A stretch of DNA of 64,000 nucleotides from Pomphorhynchus laevis (Eukaryota; Acanthocephala; Palaeacanthocephala; Echinorhynchida; Pomphorhynchidae): positions 1 to 64,000 of the forward strand of contig WNNJ02000552.1 in assembly GCA_012934845.2 (NCBI GenBank), given 5' to 3'. The translations under genes were made by a program, and so were the position numbers. This document shows, one piece after another, positions 32,019-43,425 of the stretch. A model generated the notes under the pieces. That model was not told where the DNA came from and made no database searches. It worked only from the letters and a program-made list of their open reading frames with translations. Positions within the stretch are counted from its first letter, which is position 1. Every line of letters starts with the position of its first letter.

Positions 32019-34010
32019 ATGCCTATGAGTGATAAGTTAATTTCGCTGAGACCAACATACTGTAAACTATGTTGCCATACTGTAGATACTGAGAACAACT
32101 ATACAGCGGTTAACAACCAATATGTATTGACACCCTATAACTTTGGCAACAATGTGAACGAATTTCGTAATTGTAGGGATGAGTCTGATTATTTACAGTC
32201 CCCGTTAATAATACCGCACCAGACAACCGGCAATGACGCCGTACTATCGAAAAATGATCATCATGTAAGTTCTCCCTTCTTACCGACGACATCAGGACTA
32301 ATCGATACTCTCGTGTGGAGATGGTCAAATGATTATCAAAACGGTTCAGCACCTTGTATCGATTCATTATTCCCCTATTATGTTAGTCTTGTTTCACCTA
32401 CTGATACCAGAACCACCGCATTTAAGATTATAGGTAATCAATTAAATGGTAAATTGTCTAATAATTTTAACACAAATTCCTTACCTGGTTATGATCACAT
32501 ATCCGGTAATTACAATAATAACATCCGTAATCTATACGACCCTGATCGCCATCCACATCAATATCAGCAAAAATCACGATCGCATGACCATCTAGGCTTA
32601 TATGATAGTGACAATAATAGTGATAAGAGTAACATAAGTGATATTTGTGATAACATTGAAGGAAGGAGTGAAGAAATGAACGGATGTAGTGGAGGACTAA
32701 GTACCTTTAACCTTAATCCATTTCAAGATCGATACAATTGTACTATAAATAACGACGAATTATTATGTAATTCCGGATCTAACAGTCTAGTTATGGATAG
32801 TCGTTCAGCAGCATTGTTGCGGCCATCAAGAAGTGTACCACCATATTTGACATTGTCAAATCAAAATGAACTTCGACAGGAGGAAAGTCGAAATGCACTG
32901 GTTGAGTTTCCAAACTTGAAATGTTGTACTTCCTGTAATCGTGGAGAACCTGATGCGAATGTCAATGACAGTAATAGTAGCTTTGTTGATAATTCTTTTA
33001 AATCACTATCGTGCAATTCAATTGACACCTGGCCACTTGACCAGAAACATCATTCGCAACAGAATTCTGAATATATAGACAGAAGGACAGCTTCCGATTT
33101 TTATGGAAATTTATTTAACTATGATGCTAAGTTTAATCAGAATCAAGACACTAACAAAGATATAGTTAATAGCAAAAATCAAAATTGTTTAATAAATAAT
33201 GGTGGATACAAGAACTTTATTGCAAATGAGAATCAAGGATGTTTTAAAATAGAAATGCTACCATCACTTATGAATAATGTATTACAAGATGAAGACGTGA
33301 TAAATAAACAGAATCACGTTAATTTTTACTTTAATGATAATCGTCAACACGCCGGAGAATTCGTGACTAATGACGATAACAAATTTAAATTCGTTCATGG
33401 GAAAGCAGGAAAATATGAGCTAATACACGATGCGATACACGACGAGAAGAACCTTTACACCTTGGATGGTAACTTGTCTGAGAATAAAATCGAATACAGC
33501 TTTAAAAATCCAGTTAGCACTTGCGGTAATGTAAAAAGTTTGCTTAATAATGATTTGATGGGCAGCAGTGCGACGCATTTAATAAAATCAAACAGACCAC
33601 AAGTAAGCCAGGAACAGCTATCTTCATCAGTTATTGGTTGCCTAACTAATAAAATCGAGGGCATACATAATGGCGGTGTCGTGTCTATAAATGTGAAATG
33701 CCAGAAAAAGACCAAAAAACAGAGTTACAGGTATATCTGCCCACATGCTAATTGTCGCAAAGCATATAATAAAAGTTCTCACTTGAAAGCGCATCTACGA
33801 ATCCACACTGGTGAAAAGCCATACATATGCAATTGGGTTGGTTGTAAATGGAGATTTTCAAGATCAGATGAATTGACAAGACATTATAGAATTCATACAG
33901 GTGATAAACCATATAAATGTTTGGTTTGTAATAAAGCGTTTAGTAGAAGTGATCATCTCCTACTTCATAAACGAAAGCATATAACATCTGTATACTCTAA
34001 TGGTCAATAA
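32019..34010 (+). CDS. KLF-type C2H2 zinc-finger transcription factor
   Basis: A single open frame of 663 residues. The C-terminus (572-654) has three tandem C2H2 fingers with TGEKP and TGDKP linkers: CPHANC...[28 protein letters not shown] and [17 protein letters not shown]. The second and third fingers carry the exact Sp/KLF DNA-reading helices ([16 protein letters not shown]), which bind GC/GT boxes. CPHANC with KSSHLKAH in finger one and the absence of a buttonhead box point to KLF rather than Sp. The N-terminal 570 residues are Asn/Ser/Asp-rich, low in order, with no known domain that I can name. The ATG is preceded by AAGAAA; no intron is needed. It acts in the nucleus. The KLF sub-group cannot be decided. 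Confidence 0.9.
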   Translation: MPMSDKLISLRPTYCKLCCHTVDTENNYTAVNNQYVLTPYNFGNNVNEFRNCRDESDYLQSPLIIPHQTTGNDAVLSKNDHHVSSPFLPTTSGLIDTLVWRWSNDYQNGSAPCIDSLFPYYVSLVSPTDTRTTAFKIIGNQLNGKLSNNFNTNSLPGYDHISGNYNNNIRNLYDPDRHPHQYQQKSRSHDHLGLYDSDNNSDKSNISDICDNIEGRSEEMNGCSGGLSTFNLNPFQDRYNCTINNDELLCNSGSNSLVMDSRSAALLRPSRSVPPYLTLSNQNELRQEESRNALVEFPNLKCCTSCNRGEPDANVNDSNSSFVDNSFKSLSCNSIDTWPLDQKHHSQQNSEYIDRRTASDFYGNLFNYDAKFNQNQDTNKDIVNSKNQNCLINNGGYKNFIANENQGCFKIEMLPSLMNNVLQDEDVINKQNHVNFYFNDNRQHAGEFVTNDDNKFKFVHGKAGKYELIHDAIHDEKNLYTLDGNLSENKIEYSFKNPVSTCGNVKSLLNNDLMGSSATHLIKSNRPQVSQEQLSSSVIGCLTNKIEGIHNGGVVSINVKCQKKTKKQSYRYICPHANCRKAYNKSSHLKAHLRIHTGEKPYICNWVGCKWRFSRSDELTRHYRIHTGDKPYKCLVCNKAFSRSDHLLLHKRKHITSVYSNGQ

Positions 34011-34480
34011 TGAACCGTTCTCTTTAAATACTGATTTGATAAATAAAGCAAAAAATTCGATTGAGTGAGGTGAGGTATTCACGATATATTTAAGATAAAA
34101 ATAATTCGGTAAATTTACAATATTAAATTCAGTTAAAAATGATTCATTAGCTGGTTTTTTGCAGCTACAATAAAAAAACTACTATCGTACTAATCATGTT
34201 GATGATATATTATCTTAGATCAAAGAATAAAATCTAGTGCACGATGATCAGATAATGGCTATTTTACTAATTATCGAATTTATACTACTCTATATCTCAA
34301 GCATGACGTACTATTAAATAATTTCATCGTGTTCTCGCTTAATTGATTGATTATGTAAGATTCATTAGGGAAAATGGCCTAATTAGCCAAAGGAAATATT
34401 TGGCAATTACAATAATTGTTATCGTATACTCGACTCATAAAATCAGTTAAATAATCAGTTATAAATTGAACATTTCAGGA
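34011..34480. other. 3' flank of KLF gene, no feature seen
   Basis: AT-rich. Contains AATAAA-like strings (for example 34039-34045) that could serve polyadenylation. Confidence 0.4.
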
Positions 34481-34640
34481 ACAACCAGCAATAAGTCCAA
34501 AATATTAGTTTTTATTAAACGTTTCGCTCTTTTTTAAACTTAAAATCTTAAGGTTATTAAAACTTATAATGTGCTGACGAAGCTCAATAGGAGCGAAACG
34601 TTCAATAAAAACTAATATTTTAGACTTATTGCTGGTAGTT
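34481..34640. repeat. Inverted repeat carrying a hammerhead-type motif
   Basis: Arm 34481-34541 (AACAACCAGCAATAAGTC...GTTTCGCTC) is inverted at 34591-34640 (GAGCGAAACG...GACTTATTGCTGGTAGTT). The right arm has an intact hammerhead core; in the left arm the CTGANGA half is lost. No coding sequence lies between. Confidence 0.8.
34566..34610 (+). ncRNA. Hammerhead-type ribozyme motif
   Basis: CTGACGA (34574-34580), an extra A, stem II GCTC/GAGC (34582-34585 with 34591-34594), then GAAAC (34595-34599) and GTT. Same design as the motif at 72-108. Confidence 0.65.
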
Positions 34641-34949
34641 ATTATAAACCAAATATTATCATGAGTCCACAGCGGATCCCAGCCGAGAGCCAAATCAATC
34701 GCTATATATATTACAAATATAGAATAAATATTTTGGCTATGAAGAAGAACATTTAAATATTTAAAGTGCAAACGTTTCGGATCTTTCTGAATTTTAATTC
34801 AGTTTACGTTTTTCTATACTAAAACTGTTGCATCACACAAATTTATATTTAATCGATGACATATTTGATCAGGAAGAATTCTAGTTAAAGTTCCTTTACT
34901 GTATGATCAATGGTATTTAATGATTAGTCAGTTATTAGTTGACAGGCCA

Positions 34950-35370
34950 AATTGTTCATTTATCTTGCGCTGATTCTGATTGGTTATTATCGACTCGACT
35001 ATTACAATTTGCATCTTGTGTTGGATTCTCCACCATGTGAGTCACAGCGCCATCAGCGGTTATTCGTTTCTTTCTTACGTCATTTATACGATTGTTAGCG
35101 CGTAGGTTATAAATTGTTCCGGTTTGACCAACATATTGAGATTATTTAAACAGCGATGTCAACATATGCAAAAAGTATATTAAATAGATGATCTCTTTAA
35201 CGGCCGGTTTAACAATCATACCTAACTACCGTCTGGGACCATCGAATCCTTGTAGAACATTTAGACAAATTAAATATAACAAACGGCTTGCTGAGACAAG
35301 AAAATATATATGTTATTATTTACGTTTCACCCGCAAAGTGTTTCTTCAGAATTTTTGTAATAAGATAATT
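34950..35370 (-). mobile_element. PLE fragment with GIY-YIG nuclease and hammerhead-like motif
   Basis: On the minus strand 35140-34985 reads QYVGQTGTIYNLRANNR, NDVRKKR and DGAVTHMVENP. This is a GIY-YIG nuclease start (YVGQTG), the conserved Arg helix and the AV-H-turn typical of PLEs. Before it, at 35349-35320 (minus), stands CTGAAGA, a weak ACAC/GGGT stem and GAAACG. The reverse transcriptase is not seen. Confidence 0.6.
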
Positions 35371-36639
35371 GTTATTTCAGTTAGGTAAGCTTAAGTTGCA
35401 GCTTATAACTTATCTTACTAAGCTTAACTTATATAATACTAATATGTTATATATAACTGTCATTATCAGGAAATATACAGAAAATTTAAAAGTAGTGTGT
35501 TCAGTTTTTGTTATTTATTTTTTGCACATTTTTTTTATATTTTTACTTTGAAAAATCAGTTGTAACACTTAGTTATAATGTTATAGTTCAAATTTTATCG
35601 CGTCTTGTAACATTAAATGGTTGCACTCATTTATTTATAAATACTTGAAAATATCATTTTTGAATCTTCATTATGATATACCGTATATTATTTATTAATC
35701 ATTTCATAAAAATTAAATATATCTTTTTATTTTATATACAAATATATTATATTATATTTCTGTGTTAGAAAATCTTTAGAATTTTTATTTTTAAATTTAT
35801 ATATATAGTACAGAATACGTTATAAATTAACTGATAATACTAAATTAGCTGATCTAACTTTTACAATTGATTTAATTGTTGTAGGGATTCGCAAAATGTT
35901 CGTGAAACGACCAACACGATAATTATATCACAACAAGATATTTGCATAAATTAGTAAAGTTCTACTTTCTGTTTCTGCAGAACATTTGAGCGAAAGAGCT
36001 CACCGCTACGACGAAATTTTATAATAAGTGATTTACTGAGATTTAAATGTTAATAATAATATCTTATAAAATAAACAAATAATCAGTGTAGAGGAATACA
36101 CGGTTATTATCCATAATTTGATATTTATTAATATGTCTTATATTATAAATGGAAATAACAAAGGACTTAGTATGTTCACTTTCAAAGCACCGATATCCTG
36201 CTTGACCTGGTCAGTTATTGACTAATAACACGTTAAATGAGCCGTTGACAATAATTTGTCGCAATGATGTGCTTCGTATGTTACTCAACGCAGACTGCAT
36301 ATGCTTTGAGTCATTTGATCAGATAATTCGCATATGATCGCCAAAATAACTTGACTTTATAATTTATTTTAATAAATTCTCAGTTATCCGATTTGATTAG
36401 TAAGTTTGACAGCGAGAAGATTAGAAAGAAATCTAAAAGAATGATTCAACACGGTAATCCCTCTATAGGAGTTTAGCTTATCACCTAGACCATTATCTTT
36501 ATAAAGAAATCATTAATAAAAAGAATTAATAAATCGATAAAATAGTATTATAATAGCAAAATTTACAAATGGCTTAGCAAAAAATTGCATTAGTTTTATT
36601 TTTTGTATTTTAAATAGTTGATAATATGATCCATATTGA
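35371..36639. other. AT-rich stretch, no gene seen
   Basis: Possibly a much diverged YIDD-type tail at 35680-35862 (TTATTTATTAATCATTTCAT..., ending TTAGCTGATCTAA). Otherwise nothing I can support. Confidence 0.4.
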
Positions 36640-36905
36640 TAAATAATTATTGGAGCTGGATCAAAGAAAAGAAAAAAAATTATTATTTTTTGATATTTCG
36701 CTAACTATACTGTTAGAAAAATTCACCTAATTTTCCGAAGTTGCTAACAGAATAGTATATAACAGGAGTTGCTAACAGAATAGCTAACATAATATTACAG
36801 AAAGTTGCTTTTCTGTAATTTTCTGAAGATGCAAACAGAGAAGTTAGCGAAATATCAATAAAAATAATTTTCTCTTTTCTTTGATCCCCAGCTCCAATAA
36901 TTATT
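36640..36905. repeat. Inverted pair of hammerhead-family tails
   Basis: The right arm (36821-36905, plus) has CTGAAGA (36823-36829), GCAAAC/GTTAGC with one mismatch, GAAATATC, and the tail TTTGATCCCCAGCTCCAATAATTATT. The left arm (36640-36720, minus) has the same tail and GTTAGCGAAATATC, but its CTGAAGA half is gone. The centre contains short repeats of TTGCTAACAGAATAG. Confidence 0.7.
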
Positions 36906-37787
36906 TTTGTGGGCTTTGAATTTGATGAAGATATTTTATAGCACATATTTATAATTCCGGCATGTAATTAGGCACATGTTGTATGTGATCTAGGAAGCGA
37001 CGTCGTGACTCGAGAGGACAGTGATTCCACACGAAGACTTATAATCTTCTATTAAACAAATGTTGCATTTTATTTATTAGCAAATATATAATCCATAGAT
37101 TTCGGATTCTTATTAGTTTTTTAAAACTGTGCAAACATGTTACATTGTATCAATTTACTAATTAAGCATTTAAAATAAAAGTTTAAGCTTAACATGTAAC
37201 TTTATTTTAAAATGTATTATCTCCTTTAATATCAGCTAGGGGATTAAAACTTATTATGCAGCTAATAAACTTTAGGGGATTTTAGAGACAGAAAAATATA
37301 TTTTAACCTAACTTTGTATCTTCACACATATAAATTTAGGTTGTAAAGCAATGCTTCTAAATAAGATGAATTATTGTCGATTATAACAATTATCTAAATA
37401 TGCATCATCTGGAAGTTGATCGTTTTGGATAAAACAACTGCTAATCGGATCATATCAATCTAACTATTGAAAGAGTTGCTTATTTTGATAATTTACTTGT
37501 TATTTTATAATATGATTAGAGAATGAATATGTTAATATTTTATCTGATATTATTAGTATACAACGCTCTATTTATGGGTCCATGTTAGCAGATTTGCTCT
37601 TAGCAATAACCGAAAATAGCCTTCGCGGATCACAGAGAAAATAGATTTCCGTATCTTTCTCAGTATATTTTGTATGCAAGCAAATAAAATAAATTAAACG
37701 CGTACGTATAATAATGTATTTATTAAAGGTGTCATTAAACTTTACAAATCTTTCTATAAATGACAAAACATATATCATTGACTCCAT
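36906..37787. other. No gene seen
   Basis: AT-rich spacer between the inverted repeat and the RING gene. It includes the 3' flank of the RING gene on the minus strand. Confidence 0.4.
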
Positions 37788-38246
37788 TTATATATCGATA
37801 ATTGTATATTCTGATGTAAGATAGTAGTATCTCCAGTTGCACTTGATAATCTTCACTGTAGGCCAAAATTGATTTTGCTTTGAATTATAAAGCATGAATC
37901 GGCAAATATAGTCCATTCGATCTTCGCCCTTAAGGATAAAATCTGAAGGTACCGCATAGTCAAATTTCCTTCTACACAGTGGACAGGGAATATGAATTGC
38001 TAACCCACCTTCTGCCGAGCGATCTACCCAGGTTTCTATACATTTTACACAAAAGTAATGATCACATGAATCAAGTAGCATGCACTTTTGGCTTTCAGTT
38101 TCAAGAATTGGTAAAAGGCAAACTGAGCAAACATCGTCTATCGTTAGGTTCGTTCTGTGGGAAAATTTTCCTCCTTTGCGCAAACGGTATCCATGTGAGC
38201 CGCGTCTATGTTTGCAACTTTTTGAGAATGGGACTAAAATATACAT
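37788..38246 (-). CDS. Makorin-like RING finger protein, intronless
   Basis: A 152-residue frame. A C3HC4 RING finger spans residues 40-91: Cys40, Cys43, Cys61, His63, Cys66, Cys69, Cys88, Cys91. RING fingers bind two zinc ions and recruit E2 enzymes for ubiquitin transfer. The segment after it (CPLCRRKFDYAVPSDFILKG) resembles makorin (CP-CR-SDFV-PS). Before the RING, residues 11-30 look like a makorin CCCH finger in which two of the three cysteines are replaced (His and Gly), so this finger is probably dead. Single exon, short compared with makorins (usually about 400 residues): a retrocopy or a divergent paralogue. Whether it is expressed is unknown. Confidence 0.7.
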   Translation of the reverse strand: MYILVPFSKSCKHRRGSHGYRLRKGGKFSHRTNLTIDDVCSVCLLPILETESQKCMLLDSCDHYFCVKCIETWVDRSAEGGLAIHIPCPLCRRKFDYAVPSDFILKGEDRMDYICRFMLYNSKQNQFWPTVKIIKCNWRYYYLTSEYTIIDI

Positions 38247-38254
38247 TTGTATGA

Positions 38255-39470
38255 ATTAGTGAAATAACGATCATCATGACTGAATGAGAAAGAAGCAATA
38301 CGAACAAAGCAAATTAATAGTTGCAAAATAAATCCAAGTTTTAAACAAAATTTCAACGAATAATATTTAATACGCATGTATTCAAAAAATATATGATTTC
38401 AATACTATTTCCACACATAATATTTAATATATTATATGCGTGATTTTTTGAAACCATATATGATTTAAAATTTGATTTATTTCGAAAAGTTAATCTGTAC
38501 TAGCCTTAGCTAAAACATTGTTTAAACATAAGTTTATTTGGAAATTTGTAAATATAAACAAAAATAAGCAATTAACGTAAACAGTAATGTAAACACGAAA
38601 CAATTCACTTCAGGATGAATAGGATAAAATAATAGTCACTAATGTTGCGTTAATTATTATCATTTATGCAATTTTATTAACGCACTACTGTCACTGATGG
38701 GGAAGTATAAAAAGTATATACAATTCGGGAAGTTGTTGTATTCACTCGCCTGAAATCATTTGCGGATCTTTTAGTTTATATACCGACTACGTCACGTTAA
38801 AGACTATTATAGAAGAATTATCACTATACGATGCGCATCGAATTCTTTCGAAATACTATTTCAAAATATATCAGAATATTTCTTCCAGATCAAAACGTTG
38901 AATTTGAACTGCTGCATGTTGTATTAGATATTTAGTTTGAATGTTAGGATGATGTACAAAGGAAACGAGAGGAATGAAGAATAAAAAATAATTCATTGTT
39001 TAAATTATTCTTATGGGTTAAACGAAGATCACTGTGTCGAATATTGGTATATAACTTCATAAAAATAAGAGATTTTCAAGATTTATTAATCAAATATGAT
39101 TAAGGAGATAATTTTATTAACAATATTTAAAAATATTTGTAATTTGTTATTGCGATTTTAGATTGAACAAGCCCAAGATGGCAAAACGTCTTAATTTATT
39201 TCTGCTTGACGGTTATCGATAAAATTTAGTTATTATGACTGAATCTCTAAAAGATGCTAGGAAATAGTTTTCGCAAAATGGCATATTAAAGTCATATTCA
39301 ACTTTAAAATGACATTTAAGTATTGAAACGCAAATGTAATAGTGAATATATTAAAAACATTCTATGGTACCTTAGAATTTTCTTTGCTGGGACACGGCCA
39401 TTAAATTTAACAGAATTAGGTAACACCAGCACGTTTTGTTCCAACTCAATTCCATATATATAGTTATTTA
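38255..39470. other. AT-rich stretch, no gene seen
   Basis: Includes the 5' flank of the RING gene. No open frame of note and no recognised repeat. Confidence 0.4.
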
Positions 39471-39497
39471 TATATACAGTTATTTATATAAATATAT

Positions 39498-39632
39498 TTT
39501 TGTTAACGTTTCGGTCCCTCTAAGCCTTTTTCAAAATTGTAAGTATTTATTGTAACAAAAACAAGTGCCTTGGTTATAATAAATACAATTTTGAAAAAGG
39601 CTTAGAGGGACCGAAACGTTAACAAAAATCTG
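39498..39632. repeat. Inverted repeat with hammerhead-like arms
   Basis: Arms 39498-39539 and 39586-39627 are perfect inverted copies reading CAATTTTGAAAAAGGC...GGGACCGAAACGTTAAC outward from a 46-base centre. The GAAACGTT half is kept, but the CTGANGA half reads TTGAAAA, so it deviates from a hammerhead and may be inactive. Confidence 0.75.
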
Positions 39633-39870
39633 CTGTTATTTTTCCCGAGATTTTTTTTAGAACAAAATATACACTAATTAACTAGTTTCAAATGAAGAGC
39701 ATTTTTCTTTATGTATTTGTTTCTGTTATTTATTACTTAATTTGTCTTATTTCTCTAGTTGATATTATTTCTCTTTTTTCTATATAAGGTTTCCAGTTTT
39801 TGGAAGCCTAAGTAGTGGATGAATCATTCATGGAAAAATGCTGAAGCTCTCAGGTGGAAAATAGCTTAAT

Positions 39871-39930
39871 TATATATATTGTTATATAACAATATATATC
39901 CTGGACCACATTATATAACTGTGGTCCAGG
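39871..39930. repeat. Two adjacent hairpins
   Basis: An AT palindrome at about 39872-39899 (ATATATATTGTTA/TAACAATATATAT), then CCTGGACCACA (39900-39910) paired with TGTGGTCCAGG (39920-39930). They lie just before the 5' end of the type 1 nuclease retroelement and may belong to it. Confidence 0.75.
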
Positions 39931-40982
39931 AGCCAAAACTGGCTACGATTGATTTTTAATCCATATTTGCTGCTAAATAACTGGACTTCGATCATCAGCT
40001 CCATCAGTCTAATGTATCACTCCGAGACCCTTCTAACCACCCAGCAGTCATCGTCAGTCGGATGAAGTGGTTAGGATGCGTTTCGACTGATATTGTAATA
40101 TATAACCATCAACAACGATTACAGTGCGTAATATTTAATATCCATCAACAACGATTACAAGTGCTTCAACAATTACCAGTGAGAAATCTCATTCAACAAC
40201 TCTAAGTGGACACCACATCGACGAATCCAAGAAGGGCATAACAAAGTCCACAAGGCAGACTACGTAGATAAGCAGCAAAGTAACCCCAGATTCGCGACAA
40301 AATCTTCAACCGCCGCTGGATCGTCATACCCATAAATGATAAGTGACCTGCATCCTGCCGAGTCTGCGCCTCCTCAGTCTGACGCTACCACTCCACTCAA
40401 CCTGTCCCCTGTCGAGTTGGAATGTCCATTTTGCAAAATGCCTTGCAGGGTCACCAAATTGGAAAATTCCAGGTTTACGGGCCCCTTCGTACCAGGTGTG
40501 AGGGGTCTGGTCGTACACTTTTTGCATTACAACATCACGTTATACTCTCCTTAGATCAGCTGTCCCATCATCTCCGTAAATCGATTTTGAAAAGAATACC
40601 GAAGGGCGTTAGATACCATACAGCTAAGGCATTTATCCGCCTCTTAAATGATTGTGCGGATGAGAACAGTCCAACAATCTGGCTTCGGTTGTTCACTTTA
40701 TCTAGACTCATGCTTACATCAGGTGAATAATCAGGGCGATCCATTACATCTATCATCAAGGATATAATTTTGAAATTTGATGATAGCTTCCTTAAGAATA
40801 CCGTAAAAATCGGACCCCTGTATACCAATGAAAAATAATGCCCATTCGAAGGCTCCGAAATCAAAAACTTTCTGCACCGAGTTTCTATCAAGCTTGCAGA
40901 CTGTGATGTTTTTGGGGCTGTAGTCACATCATCTGACTCTTTTGCTGACAATATAGAGAGTTCCTTTCAGTCCCTTAAGGAA

Positions 40983-41931
40983 ATGCACCCTTCACACACC
41001 AGAGATAGTCTCATTCCTCAAAACTATTCCCCAGAAAATTCGAGTCGTTCCAACTCTCAGATAAGAAGTGCCATATCGAGTTTCGCCAATGGTTCGGGAC
41101 ATGGAATGGATGGACTTAGCCCTCAACACTTGAAAGACATGATGTTCTACAGCGCTTGTGATGCAATTCCGTCTCTGAAACTCGCTCTTTCTCGTGTAAT
41201 CGATGGTTTTATTAATGGCAATCTCATGGCGGAAGGAGTTCAGCTTTTCTTTTCGGCGTCCTTATGTGCACTGAATAAAAAGGATGGCAAGAGTCGCCCA
41301 ATTGCAATCGGGAGCACACTCCGTCGCATTGCTGCCAAGATACTGTGTATAAGGATATCACAAAAAGTAGGTGATCACTTTCGTCCATACCAACTAGGGT
41401 GTTGTACACCATGCGGAGCAGAAGCGATTGTTCACGCAGTCCGATCATTCATAATAAACCGCCAACAGCCCACAGTGGTTCTCAAAATAGACTTTCGAAA
41501 TACTTTTATACCATAGATCGCGGTGTTCTTCTTGAAGCAATAAAAGAACATGTCCCATAAGCATATTTATATTTTCATTCTGCCTACGGCTCTCAGACAC
41601 CTCTGGTTTATGAAGATCGAATCATTTGGTAAAAACATGCGTTCAACAGGGTGATCCCCTTGGTCCAATTGGTTTTGCTCTAGCAGTAAATTCTATTTCG
41701 CACTCCCTTCAATCCGCGTGGTATTTGGACTTTAACGCGTGGTATTTGGACGACGCAACGCTTGGAGGAGATTCATCTGTTGTGCTGCACGATTTGGAGA
41801 CGATTTTGTCATCAGTTATCCGAATAGGTATGGAGCTTAATGCAGGCAAATGTGAGATCATGTTCCTTAATATTAGGGAACATGAAATCGAACAGATGAC
41901 TACTACCTTTTCATCTGTAGCCCAAACATAA
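40983..41931 (+). pseudogene. Reverse transcriptase of type 1 nuclease element
   Basis: Block 40983-41516 has MDGLSPQHLKDM, LNKKDGKSRPIAIGSTLRRI, GCGAEAIVHAVRSF-like and VVLKIDFRN (first catalytic Asp). Block 41626-41931 has VQQGDPLGPIGFALAV, then WYLDDATLGGDS as catalytic box and MELNAGKCEIMFLN. Just before the box, a short in-frame tandem duplication repeats AWYLD (SAWYLDFNAWYLDD), which could disturb the active site. The blocks are separated by a frame break. Confidence 0.7.
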
Positions 41932-42094
41932 AAGTGATTGGTCGGGAAAATTTGCAAATCCTTGGAAGCGTTGTCTTTGAAGAGAATTCACCGAAAGATT
42001 TGCTCAGAGTGAGGAGCAATTGGTATTAATGTGCACTAGGGTTTGAGAGCTTCGTGCTCACGAGGCACTTTTCCTTGTCAAAAACTGCCTTTAC

Positions 42095-43234
42095 ATGTTC
42101 AGACTGCTTTATAAGTCCCGTACAACTCCTTGCTTCAACATGTACGCGGAACTCTATATGCTCGATGATGTACTGAAAAAATATTTATCCCACATCACAA
42201 ATTGCGCGATAACGAACGATTCTTGGCGTCAAGCTTCATTGCCCGTGCCGTTCGGTGGTTTGGGGATCCGCAGTTTACCGGACATTGCTCTTCCGACTTT
42301 TTTATCGTCTGTAGTGGCAACGAATGACTGCGTCAACATTCTTTTGAATAACTCTACACATTGCCCACATTTTGACGCTGGCTACTCAATTTGGTTGACC
42401 AAGACGGGTCTCAGTGAGGCACCGACTAATAGCCATAAACAATCCGCTTGGGACACTCCCCTCGATAAACGAGCTCATGAATCTTTAATTGAAGGCTCGA
42501 AAGGCGAGGCATCTCGTGTGCGAATTATGGCGGTCTCCACAAGTATGTTTGGTGCTTGGCTAAACATAGTTCCGATTGGTGCCCTGGGAACTTTGCTCGA
42601 TGACGAGGTTGTGAGATTGAGCATTGCCCTAAGACTAGACCTTCCTACATGTAATCCACACATATGTCATTGTGGAGCGTCTGTTGACGAGTCAAGACTA
42701 CACGGATTAGCATGCATAATTTCGAGAGGCAGATTTCTCAGACACGCGGAAATAAATTCAGTGATAAGCAGAGTCCTCAACACCGTCAACGCCCCAAACA
42801 TTCTAGAGCCATCCAATGTATGCAGATCGGACGGTCGACGTCCTGATGGAGTCACCATTTTCCCTTGGCGTAAAGGGAAATGTTTGATTTGGGACGCTAC
42901 CTGCGTGGACACCCTCGCAGCCATCAATGTTAGGAACGCAGCCAGAGGAGCGGGCAAAGAAGCCTCATATGCCGAAGAGCAGAAACGTCTGAAATATGGC
43001 GACTTGACCATGTCCCATATATTTTGCCCTTTTGGAGTAGAGACTTATGGATCACTGGGCTCTTCCGCTTTGGCTCTTGTTAAGGATATAGGAAAAAGAT
43101 TGAAGCACGTTACCGGGGATTCACGTGCTACTTCATACCTCCTCCAAAACGTTAGCATTGCCATCAAACGCGGAAATGCTGTCAGCATTCTGGCGACGGC
43201 TTCAAAGGGCAAGAACATGGTAGGCTGGTGGTAG
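42095..43234 (+). CDS. C-terminal nuclease half of type 1 element
   Basis: 379 residues open. The first part (WRQASLPVPFGGLGIRSL, LPTFLSSVVA) is the thumb/linker. A zinc site follows: CHCGASVDESRLHGLAC (CxC...H...C). Next come EPSNVCRSDGRRPDGVT, PWRKGKCLIWDATCVDT and AEEQKRLKYGDL, where RPDG and the Asp of IWDAT are the presumed PD-(D/E)XK catalytic residues. It ends VETYGSLGSSAL, LVKDIGKRL. The enzyme would nick the DNA target for priming. This half looks complete; the fragment at 13175-13450 is a relative. Confidence 0.75.
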   Translation: MFRLLYKSRTTPCFNMYAELYMLDDVLKKYLSHITNCAITNDSWRQASLPVPFGGLGIRSLPDIALPTFLSSVVATNDCVNILLNNSTHCPHFDAGYSIWLTKTGLSEAPTNSHKQSAWDTPLDKRAHESLIEGSKGEASRVRIMAVSTSMFGAWLNIVPIGALGTLLDDEVVRLSIALRLDLPTCNPHICHCGASVDESRLHGLACIISRGRFLRHAEINSVISRVLNTVNAPNILEPSNVCRSDGRRPDGVTIFPWRKGKCLIWDATCVDTLAAINVRNAARGAGKEASYAEEQKRLKYGDLTMSHIFCPFGVETYGSLGSSALALVKDIGKRLKHVTGDSRATSYLLQNVSIAIKRGNAVSILATASKGKNMVGWW

Positions 43235-43364
43235 CAGCCAGTCTTGCTAAAAGAATGACATTACTCTACGAAGAAGACAAACGTTCTCCTGTATCTATCT
43301 TTTTTATTTTAAATTTATTTGTATTTTAAAATATATATACAATGTCACACAGGCAACCGAAACG

Positions 43365-43425
43365 ACCAGTGAGTACTTCATTCTACTGATGAGTGTTGTC
43401 GGGTACTCATTGATCGTCTAGAAGT
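43365..43425 (+). other. 3' hairpin of type 1 element
   Basis: ACGA...TGAGTAC pairs with GTACTCA...TCGT across a loop that itself contains ATGAGT/ACTCAT. 3' hairpins like this are often what the reverse transcriptase of non-LTR elements recognises. Confidence 0.5.

Noticed and set aside
32110-32367. Minus-strand frame inside the KLF gene
   Set aside because: Antisense shadow of a clear coding region.
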